This document shows positions 1-6,195 of a stretch of 6,195 nt of DNA, piece after piece. Source of the DNA: JAAYAY01 sp964429355 (lineage in GTDB: Bacteria; Planctomycetota; Planctomycetia; Pirellulales; Thermoguttaceae). Location of the stretch: assembly GCA_964429355.1 (NCBI GenBank), contig CAYSCH010000491.1, positions 1 to 6,195 on the forward strand. Reading direction: 5' to 3'. Both the position numbers and the translations under genes were made by a program. The notes beneath the pieces are model-generated. The model was not told where the DNA came from. It ran no database searches and saw only the letters and a program-made list of their open reading frames with translations. Position 1 is the stretch's first letter. Each line of letters opens with the position of its first letter.

Positions 1-2741
1 CGGATTCCTTTGTCTTTGAAACGGAACACCTGAAATACGTCCTCGCTGGCGACGGTACGGTACGGGGGTTTATCGATAAGCGGGACGGCCGCAATTACCT
101 GAGAGAGGAACAAACCCACCATTTTTGTGCCCTTCAGAAGATGGCCGCTCAACCGGATGACTTCGCCGATCATGGAGTACATGCCGGTTTCAGTTCTCAT
201 GGCAGCGGCAAGGAGAAGACCTCTTTCTTCTCCAATCGATTGGAAAAGAAGGGCGATCATTACGTGGTTTCGTTCTCCGACACGAATTCTCAGGCCGAGC
301 ATCCCGTCCAACTGACGCTCGACATCCGAGCCCAATCGCACGGCATCGCAATGAAGGTTGTTTCCGTGGCCGGCGACGATTTCTTCTCCATCGAAATGGC
401 TCGTTCCGTGATGGCGCCGACGGACGACGGCGCCGATCCTTTTGCGGGTACGGTCATGCCGCTGACGATCAACGTGACCGCGTTGGAGTTTTGCGGACGT
501 TCGCAGCGTCTGGGAGGAGTCATCTATCGCGAACTCGGCTATGACAAGGCCGGTCTGGCGGTTCTGGGCGCTCCCGCTTCGATCTTGCGCAAAGAGATGA
601 AGACCATCGCGGCCGGGTTTCGGAAAGGAGAAATGCCGGTTCATGCGGCAGGAGGCCCTTTCGCTCTGGACGATCCCCGTAGCCGCGGCACCTACATCAT
701 CACGTCCGCGCCGATCCGGCGGGAAGAGGTTCAAGACTGGTGCGCGCACCTCTCACGCTTTGGTGTTGACCAGGTCTATTTTCATCAGGGCCTGCCGTTT
801 CGCCAGGGCGATTTCGTCTTCAATAAGGAGTATTACCCGAACGGCATCTCCGATTTCCGTGAGGTCTCGCGCCAGTTCAACAAGCACGGCATAACGACTG
901 GAATTCTCACCTATGCCCACTTCGTCCATCAGGAAAGCCGTTTTGTCACGCCTGTCCCGCACAAAGACCTCGATGTCATGCGAGTTTTTACGCTGGTTGG
1001 CGATCTGGACGAAAAGGCGACCTTCGTGCCCGTTGGGGAGTCAACCGCCGATGTCTCGAATATCGTCGGCTATTCGATCACCAACAGCGTCGTTTTGAGA
1101 ATCGACGATGAGTTGATCGTTTTCGAATCGGCCAGCGACAATCCGCCGTATGGGTTCAACCACTGTCGTCGGGGAGCGTACGGAACCAAAGTGGTTTCTC
1201 ATCAGAAAGGCGCCGCCGTCGGGCACGTCACGCAACATTATGGCCTTTTTTGTTCCCGGCCCGGAAGCGACCTTGTGCGCGAAATCTCGCGCGAGACGGC
1301 TCGGGCCTACAATGAAGGCGGGTTCGGAATGATCTACCTCGACGCACTGGACGCCACCGGCGTTCTGACAGAACATCGTGAGTACGTTCCGTACTACGAC
1401 GCGTTTTTCATCAACGAGATTCTGAAATACACGCAGACCGACCCGGTGATGGACTACTGCTTTCTGTGGTATCCCATGTCCCGCGTCGGAGAGTGGGACT
1501 GCCCGCGCCGAGGATTCCAGCAGTATTTTGACCAGCATGTCGATGCCCTGAGGAATCTGTCGGATGACTACTACCTTCCCGGCCAGTTCGGCTGGCTTGC
1601 CCTCTGTCCTTCGGCAAGTGAAGCGATCAGTGCGTTTCAGTGCCCTCCCATGCATGTCGAGGACACTCGTTATCTGGCGGCCAAAGCATTGGCGCACGAT
1701 TACGGCCTTTCTTTTCTCGACGTTTCGCTCGGCGAGACCCAGCCTTTGGCATTCAGGAACGGCGCCATCCTTGCCGACTATATGCGTCTCCAGCGGGAAA
1801 AGTGTTCTTCGCAATCCATCTTGGATCGGCTCAAGACACCCGGCGCCCATTTCGTCCTGCAAAGGCATGGCGAAGATGCCAATCGCTGGGACTTCTACGA
1901 GGCAGACTATCAATACGCGGTCGCTTCTTTCCCGGCCTCGGACTCAATGACCGATCTCACGACCCCGATTGTGGTAACCAATCGTTTTCAAGCGGCCAGA
2001 CCAACCATTCGGATCGAGAATCGGTATTCGGCGGAAGATTACCAGACTGCTTCGTCCGTCGAGTTGATACGCTTCGACGAAACACAACCTGTTGGAAACA
2101 TGACGACGCGCATCTTTGATCCCACCATCGATCTGCAGGGGCATCTTGCGATGGGGCTTTGGGTCCGCGGCGACAACGGCGGGCAGAAGATCAATGTCCG
2201 GGTGGAAAGCCCGATCCAGTATGTTTCCGGACACAACGACCATTTCATCGACGTCGATTTCTCCGGATGGAAGTACTTTTCGCTTATCGAGGCGGAAAAC
2301 GGAACTCGCCCGCCCGTGGAATGGCCGAAACCCTGCGGATCCTATCTCGACGAATATCGCGGGATCGTCCACTACGACCATGTTTCCGAAATCAACCTGA
2401 TGATCGTCGGCGATCCGAAGAATCTGAGGTTCCGAACACTCAAGGCGGTGCCTATTCGGAGCTACGATTTGATCGACCCCTCTTTCGTCCTCGAGGGCCG
2501 ACGGTTCCTTTTCCAGGGAACGATCGCAAGCGGCCATTATATGGAGTGGGAAGGCGGCCAGACGGCGCCCGTCTGCAATCACACCGGCCAGGAAGTGAGC
2601 AGGATGAAACTCGTCGGGGATGTCCCGGCTCTTCCCCAAGGCGAAAACCGCTTGACGTTTTCCTGCGGACGAAACGTCAATACGCCGGTACGGACACGGC
2701 TCGTCTTCGGACTCATCGGAGACAAGCTGGAAGACAAGTGA
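1..2741 (+). CDS. Putative glycoside hydrolase-like multidomain protein (5'-partial)
   Basis: The frame is open from base 3 to the TGA at 2739-2741, giving 912 residues with no start in the window. The ATG at 141 lies inside it and is not favoured, because the 46 codons before it read as ordinary protein (for example GTVRGFIDKRDGRNYL, a beta-sandwich style common at the front of large glycosidases). Numbering from the first complete codon, residues 1 to about 228 look like a beta-sandwich. Residues 230 to about 575 look like a TIM-type barrel, with TYIITSAP and DQVYFHQ strands, a beta-rich insertion at about 327-410, and the strand GFGMIYLDALD with Asp447 and Asp450. Asp484 (MDYCFLW) and the EWDCPR stretch (Asp499) are further acidic candidates. 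Residues about 676-815 form a jelly-roll-like domain (HNDHFIDVDFSGWKYFSL), and 826-912 an Ig-like tail. Cleavage of an alpha-linked glycan outside the cytoplasm is inferred from the clan-D/GH31-like strand motif and has not been shown. No exact family is recognised. A binding protein without catalysis is the main alternative. Confidence 0.8.
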   Translation, partial: DSFVFETEHLKYVLAGDGTVRGFIDKRDGRNYLREEQTHHFCALQKMAAQPDDFADHGVHAGFSSHGSGKEKTSFFSNRLEKKGDHYVVSFSDTNSQAEHPVQLTLDIRAQSHGIAMKVVSVAGDDFFSIEMARSVMAPTDDGADPFAGTVMPLTINVTALEFCGRSQRLGGVIYRELGYDKAGLAVLGAPASILRKEMKTIAAGFRKGEMPVHAAGGPFALDDPRSRGTYIITSAPIRREEVQDWCAHLSRFGVDQVYFHQGLPFRQGDFVFNKEYYPNGISDFREVSRQFNKHGITTGILTYAHFVHQESRFVTPVPHKDLDVMRVFTLVGDLDEKATFVPVGESTADVSNIVGYSITNSVVLRIDDELIVFESASDNPPYGFNHCRRGAYGTKVVSHQKGAAVGHVTQHYGLFCSRPGSDLVREISRETARAYNEGGFGMIYLDALDATGVLTEHREYVPYYDAFFINEILKYTQTDPVMDYCFLWYPMSRVGEWDCPRRGFQQYFDQHVDALRNLSDDYYLPGQFGWLALCPSASEAISAFQCPPMHVEDTRYLAAKALAHDYGLSFLDVSLGETQPLAFRNGAILADYMRLQREKCSSQSILDRLKTPGAHFVLQRHGEDANRWDFYEADYQYAVASFPASDSMTDLTTPIVVTNRFQAARPTIRIENRYSAEDYQTASSVELIRFDETQPVGNMTTRIFDPTIDLQGHLAMGLWVRGDNGGQKINVRVESPIQYVSGHNDHFIDVDFSGWKYFSLIEAENGTRPPVEWPKPCGSYLDEYRGIVHYDHVSEINLMIVGDPKNLRFRTLKAVPIRSYDLIDPSFVLEGRRFLFQGTIASGHYMEWEGGQTAPVCNHTGQEVSRMKLVGDVPALPQGENRLTFSCGRNVNTPVRTRLVFGLIGDKLEDK
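981..1230 (+). other. Beta-rich insertion in the barrel with a phage-tail-like RG..GT motif
   Basis: This segment encodes about residues 327-410 of the + strand protein. It lies between an early barrel strand (GILTYAHFVH) and the helix leading to the YLDALD strand. It runs through alternating hydrophobic strands (VVLRIDDELIVFES, residues about 363-376) into RRGAYGTKVVSHQKGAAV (Arg389, Arg390, Gly391, Gly394, Thr395, His400, Gly403, Ala404). The order 'I.DE.I.(F/Y)', then 'RG..GT', then 'H..GA.V' resembles a small module often seen in phage tail and baseplate-associated proteins. The resemblance is from memory of the motif pattern. The domain edges are approximate, and a structural role next to the active site is an inference. 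Confidence 0.5.
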
Positions 2742-2759
2742 GGATCGTCTGAACAGCGC

Positions 2760-2813
2760 CGACACGAGCGCGATTCCCGGGTGCTGGTCGATCGGGCATC
2801 CTCGCTCGTGTCG
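2760..2813 (+). terminator. Large imperfect hairpin, probable transcription terminator
   Basis: An 11-bp perfect inverted repeat (CGACACGAGCG at 2760-2770 and CGCTCGTGTCG at 2803-2813) closes the stem. After a small internal loop, the stem continues with GATTCCCG (2772-2779) against CGGGCATC (2793-2800), which is 7 of 8 pairs, around a 13-nt loop. It starts 18 nt after the TGA of the + strand gene, where a terminator would be expected. The bases after it (TTAACAACC) do not form a proper U-tract, so it is not a textbook intrinsic terminator. It may act as a 3' stability structure. Being symmetric, it could also form in read-through RNA from the - strand gene, whose stop is about 155 nt away. 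Confidence 0.6.
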
Positions 2814-2909
2814 TTAACAACCTCCGCAGTTCTCTCCTCGCTCTGGTACGGCTCAGAGAATCAGGCCACGGTCGCGCAACAGGTGCCCACATCCAACCGC
2901 TCCGCCACA

Positions 2910-2924
2910 CCGCCGGCTCGGCGG
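2910..2924. other. Short GC-rich hairpin downstream of the - strand gene
   Basis: CCGCC (2910-2914) and GGCGG (2920-2924) form a 5-bp all-GC stem around a 5-nt loop. In the direction of the - strand gene it lies about 43 nt beyond the stop codon, and CTTTTG comes just before it. No U-tract follows it on that strand, so its use as a terminator is only a possibility. A 5-bp repeat of this kind can arise by chance in GC-rich DNA. Confidence 0.25.
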
Positions 2925-2967
2925 CAAAAGTCCATTCCACCACCTCGATAGTCAACTCCTGTTCAAA

Positions 2968-5900
2968 TCAACCCTCATCTGGGGTGTTGGCCCCTCCAAC
3001 AAACTCCACCTCATCGATCTCCATGCCTTCAGACGGTGGATCGATCCGGAACCCCGCGATCCTGCCTTGCCAACCAGGCACGGCACTCAAGTCGACCTCG
3101 GCTGTACGCCACTCGCCGTTACCCTGCAAGGGGACATGCACTGACAGTTCCGCCGAATAACCTGTCGGCGGAGACCAGAAAAGCTGCATCGACCCGTTCT
3201 GGCGCGTTCGGTAGCGAATACGGACGCGGGCGAACTTCTTCGTGTCCAGCGAGGCAAGTCTCACCGTCAGGAACGGGTCGCCGCCCGTCGCAGCGCAAAC
3301 AAGGGCACCGCTGCGGATCTCGAAAGCTGCCAGGTCGTTCTCCGCAATCCACCCCTCGGCGTCTGTGTCAAACGTCCAACGCGTCTGGTGAACCACAGCC
3401 GGACGTGTGTTGAGCCCTGAGACCTCGACAGAGACAGGAGCCTTGCTGGAACTGTGAAGCCGCATGATGACCCCCGGCATCGACGGCGACCACATCCAGC
3501 CTTGCTCGATTGCTTCCAGGTCGGCGGCGCGCCCCGCCAACATCCCGTCAATCTTCACCTCACTGGGGTCCGTCACCCCGACCAACGCCACGTAGCAGTC
3601 CGAATGGTTGCCGAATCGATGGCGGAACTCCAGGCCGAACCGGCCGTTGGGCAGATCGGTGATCCGGCTGCCGTCGCCGGGCACTCCCGCCGACACTTCC
3701 TCGAACTGGCCGGGACCGAGCAGGGCAACCAGGGCGTCGCCCCGACGAAACAGCCGCGTGTCACCCTCGGGGCAGTAACCGTCTAGTGCGAGTTGGTTCT
3801 GGACCAGTCGCAACGGGCCCAGCATCAGTCCCCAGGATATGCCTCCCGTCAACATGTTCCAACTGTCCGGATACAGGCCTTGGTAACCTTCCTTCTCCTG
3901 TTGCTGACGCCAGCCGCTCACGGTGATATCGCGGGCGATCGTTCGCCAGTCGTGACTGTCATCGTACGGAGCCAGGTTGAGAAGCGACGCCGCATATTCC
4001 AGCCCGCACCACTGCACCAGGCACCCATACCAACTGCCCACGTAGAACGTCGCTCCGAAGATCGGAATCGTGCCGCCCCGCATCGGTTCCAACCCTTTTT
4101 TCGGCGTTTGCCAGAAATACACGAAGGGCAGACCTGTCCGTGCCCAGTAAACAGCATCTTGCAGATACGATTCATCGCCCGTCAGACGGTACCCCCAAAG
4201 AAATGCGTCACAGCAGTGCGACGACGCCAGGATGTCCGGAGCGTGCAGCGGGATCTCCCACACCTGCGCCCCTCGTGGAACTCGCCACTTCCGTATCCAC
4301 TCGAGCCCTTGCAGGCCCTCCTTCAGCAGTTCCGCGTCGGCTGACTGGGCGGCACAATACAGGATTTGGCGTACGTGTCCCGCTGCCATTCCCACGTTCG
4401 TATCCCCGGCTTTGCCCAGACTGGCGGTCTTCTCCGTCGGGTGGAAAACCCAATTGCCGTCCGGCTCGCGCCGCTTGAGAGCATCGAACCCCGCACTTCG
4501 CACATTGCGAACTGCACCAGATACGCCTCCCAGGTGCAGAGCCAGGGAGATGTCGCGGTGCTGACCGATCCGCTCAATGGCGGTCTGCCGCAACTCGCAG
4601 CGCTGCAACTGCTCGGCCAGGTACAGATAGGCCTCGGCGGTGGCCGGACTGGGCGACGGGTCCCAGCCTTTCACGCTGGTCCAGCCTTTGCCCGCAGTGT
4701 AGAGAAGCTCTTCGAAGCCTCGCAACGAAAGCGCATAGTGCTCGCGAAGACTCTTGGGCGGATCGCCGATCGGCACCGGTTTTGACCACTTGAGCCATTC
4801 GGTCACTGCGTCGAGAACCTCGGCCTCCGGCCGTACCAGCAGAACGCTCTGCAAGCTGATACTCTTCCCCGTTTCCAGAACGACTGGCTCCCGTGACCGC
4901 AGTCCGTTCTCATCCAGAAAATCGGGAATCGATGGTGCAAAAATCCCTAGCAGATGGTTGTTGCCGCTACGTTCGACCGTAAACGCGTTCGGCCCCAGGC
5001 GAGGATCGCCACTCTCCACCAGGTTGGGCGACGCAAACACCGCAGCCGGCTGATCGTGGTCTTCCAACCAATGTTGCTCGTTATCCCACAGCAGGGCCAC
5101 AAGGTCGTGGTCGGGCGACGTGATCGCCATGGTTGGAATGCAGATGCGGCGCGGGTCCGCTACCACTCGCAAATCTCCTGGCGGAAGAATATCACGATCG
5201 CTGGAAGAAACTTCGTGGGCCGCAAGATACTCCAGCCCCGGAAACAGAGCCTCGTACTTCGCTTTGCCAAACGTACCGTCACCCACGCGAACTACCGGGC
5301 CGTCGTAACGATACAACGAGCCATCGCGATCGCACCGCAACGTGTGCGTCATGGCAATCCGGTCGGTCTCCTCGACCAGTCGGTATTCGGCAGTGCTGGT
5401 CCAAACGGCACCATCTGCCGCCTGGCAGACCGCAGTGAAGACCAAACTCGCCTGCAAGCCGGCGGCAGTCGACTCGGTCGCCTTGCCCCAGGGTAGTTCC
5501 TCGTACACATCCGCACCCGTCGACAATGCCCCGCATGCCGGCAGCGCACCCACACGCTGCCACTGTCCGCCGTCGTGCAGAACCTCCACAACCAACGGGC
5601 CATATTGTCCCGTTCCTGGATGGGCCGGAGCCCGAAGGCGCATCGTGCCCGTACTGATCCCCGCGCAGGACTCGGTGACGAGTACACCGCGCACTGTCGA
5701 CGTGTCGGCATCCAGCGCCGGGGCGACCGTAACCATCACGGCACGCGGCGCGGCCTCACCCGGGGCGGACAGTTCCAGTTTGGGCCCCTTCACCGTCACG
5801 ACGGTGCTCACCTCGGTCTCGGTTGCCGGCTCCAGCCGCGGCGTCTCCAAGACGTGCACGCCGTCTGCAACTCCCGTGTCCCTTAACTGAAGCTGTTGAG

Positions 5901-6195
5901 GTTCAAGAACCTCCCCGCCCGCATTACGGACCCTTACTGTGAATCCGACCGGTTCGCCCGCAGAGACCAGGTAACGATCCGTCCCGGCCGACACGATTTC
6001 CAGACGCGCAGGCCCTGCCGGACTCATCCCCAGCGTCAGTCGGCGGAACTTCATCTCCACCGGTTCCTCGTCGGCCGGCCACTGGAGCCGCAGTCCTGTG
6101 ATCTTGCCTTTCCAGGAATCGAACCGGTCCAGGCGGATGTTGTGGATGGCTCGACCCGGCACCAGCCGCACACGGGCACGCTCCGTCGAGTACGT
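2968..6195 (-). CDS. Large multidomain carbohydrate-associated protein with helical core (5'-partial)
   Basis: The frame is open from the window edge (first codon 6195-6193) to the TGA at 2970-2968, giving 1075 residues. A GTG at 6171 is an internal Val codon: eight in-frame residues precede it and it falls within a domain. Residues 1 to about 55 are the end of a galactose-binding-like beta domain (WKGKITGLRL, Trp28). About 58-155 is a CARDB/Ig-like domain (AGEPVGFTVRVRNAGGEVL). About 160-470 is a large beta-sandwich region including FPGLEYLAAHEVSSSDRD and MAITSPDHDLVALLWD. About 480-880 is alpha-helical with aromatic and acidic motifs (VWEIPLHAPDILASSHCCDA, Trp646 and Glu647), which may be an (alpha/alpha) toroid as in many glycosidases and polysaccharide lyases. 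About 890-970 is a small beta domain, and about 975-1070 a C-terminal galactose-binding-like domain (WTFDTDAEGW, then WQGRIAGFRIDPP). Export and action on a polysaccharide are inferred. No catalytic residue can be assigned, and the precise family is not recognised. Confidence 0.8.
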   Translation of the reverse strand, partial: TYSTERARVRLVPGRAIHNIRLDRFDSWKGKITGLRLQWPADEEPVEMKFRRLTLGMSPAGPARLEIVSAGTDRYLVSAGEPVGFTVRVRNAGGEVLEPQQLQLRDTGVADGVHVLETPRLEPATETEVSTVVTVKGPKLELSAPGEAAPRAVMVTVAPALDADTSTVRGVLVTESCAGISTGTMRLRAPAHPGTGQYGPLVVEVLHDGGQWQRVGALPACGALSTGADVYEELPWGKATESTAAGLQASLVFTAVCQAADGAVWTSTAEYRLVEETDRIAMTHTLRCDRDGSLYRYDGPVVRVGDGTFGKAKYEALFPGLEYLAAHEVSSSDRDILPPGDLRVVADPRRICIPTMAITSPDHDLVALLWDNEQHWLEDHDQPAAVFASPNLVESGDPRLGPNAFTVERSGNNHLLGIFAPSIPDFLDENGLRSREPVVLETGKSISLQSVLLVRPEAEVLDAVTEWLKWSKPVPIGDPPKSLREHYALSLRGFEELLYTAGKGWTSVKGWDPSPSPATAEAYLYLAEQLQRCELRQTAIERIGQHRDISLALHLGGVSGAVRNVRSAGFDALKRREPDGNWVFHPTEKTASLGKAGDTNVGMAAGHVRQILYCAAQSADAELLKEGLQGLEWIRKWRVPRGAQVWEIPLHAPDILASSHCCDAFLWGYRLTGDESYLQDAVYWARTGLPFVYFWQTPKKGLEPMRGGTIPIFGATFYVGSWYGCLVQWCGLEYAASLLNLAPYDDSHDWRTIARDITVSGWRQQQEKEGYQGLYPDSWNMLTGGISWGLMLGPLRLVQNQLALDGYCPEGDTRLFRRGDALVALLGPGQFEEVSAGVPGDGSRITDLPNGRFGLEFRHRFGNHSDCYVALVGVTDPSEVKIDGMLAGRAADLEAIEQGWMWSPSMPGVIMRLHSSSKAPVSVEVSGLNTRPAVVHQTRWTFDTDAEGWIAENDLAAFEIRSGALVCAATGGDPFLTVRLASLDTKKFARVRIRYRTRQNGSMQLFWSPPTGYSAELSVHVPLQGNGEWRTAEVDLSAVPGWQGRIAGFRIDPPSEGMEIDEVEFVGGANTPDEG

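Larger units (their letters stand above)
2742..2967. other. Intergenic region between two convergent genes
   Basis: This is the 226-bp gap between the stop codons of the two large genes. It contains one strong hairpin (2760-2813) and two short ones: CTCTG/CAGAG at 2841-2845 and 2854-2858, and CCGCC/GGCGG at 2910-2924. An 80-codon frame on the - strand (2955-2713) crosses the strong hairpin and the end of the upstream gene. It is rich in Arg, Pro and Trp and shows no recognisable domain, so it is not called. The - strand stretch around 2885-2915 resembles the 5' part of a tRNA but has no matching 3' half. No promoter is expected here because both genes end in this gap. Confidence 0.8.

Noticed and set aside
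1041..1913. 290-codon open frame on the - strand inside the + strand gene
   Set aside because: It lies fully antisense to a well-supported coding region. Long antisense frames are common in GC-rich genes, and its protein shows no domain logic.
141..2741. ATG at 141 as the true start of the + strand gene
   Set aside because: The frame is open to the window edge, the upstream 46 codons read like a normal beta-sandwich segment, and no convincing ribosome binding site precedes the ATG.
1944..2765. 273-codon open frame on the - strand overlapping the end of the + strand gene
   Set aside because: It is antisense to the C-terminal domains and its sequence resembles a back-translation shadow. No independent evidence supports it.
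2880..2913. tRNA gene on the - strand
   Set aside because: Only a 5'-half resemblance is visible. There is no T-arm consensus and no 3' strand to pair with the acceptor stem, so a functional tRNA cannot be supported.
2713..2955. 80-codon open frame on the - strand in the gap
   Set aside because: It overlaps the hairpin and the end of the upstream gene, is rich in Arg and Pro, and has no recognisable motif or clear ribosome binding site.
2968..6171. GTG at 6171 as the true start of the - strand gene
   Set aside because: The frame continues to base 6195, and the GTG lies within the visible galactose-binding-like domain.
1..6195. CRISPR array, transposase, integrase or defence system
   Set aside because: No regularly spaced direct repeats are seen, and neither large protein shows nuclease, recombinase or helicase motifs. 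Both fit carbohydrate-associated architectures.

Overview
The window comes from a bacterial genome with fairly high GC content. It holds two very large genes that point towards each other, and each one runs off an edge of the window, so neither start codon is visible. Both products look like multidomain, probably exported, carbohydrate-active proteins of the kind common in Planctomycetota, Lentisphaerota, Verrucomicrobiota, Hydrogenedentota, Armatimonadota and related uncultured groups. The taxonomic placement is an inference from protein style and base composition only. There is no rRNA, confident tRNA or other marker gene to test it.

Layout. Bases 1-2741 (+ strand) encode the last 912 residues of a putative glycoside hydrolase-like protein. 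In order it has an N-terminal beta-sandwich, a TIM-barrel-like core with a beta-rich insertion and an Asp-containing strand motif (YLDALD), then two C-terminal beta domains. Bases 2742-2967 are a 226-bp gap between the two stop codons. It contains a strong imperfect hairpin (2760-2813), two small hairpins and no convincing gene. Bases 2968-6195 (- strand) encode the last 1075 residues of a second large protein. It has the tail of a galactose-binding-like beta domain, a CARDB/Ig-like domain, a large beta-sandwich region, an alpha-helical region that may be an (alpha/alpha)-toroid, a small beta domain, and a second galactose-binding-like domain at the C-terminus.

The two genes are convergent, so they are not in one operon. 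Their neighbourhood and similar style suggest a locus for breaking down or binding a complex polysaccharide, but nothing in the sequence identifies the substrate. The points most worth following up are a phage-tail-like 'RG..GT....H..GA' module inserted in the barrel of the first protein, the possibility that both catalytic regions belong to undescribed carbohydrate-active families, the duplicated end domains of the second protein, and the shared hairpin between the genes. I see no defence system, CRISPR array, insertion sequence or integrase in the window.
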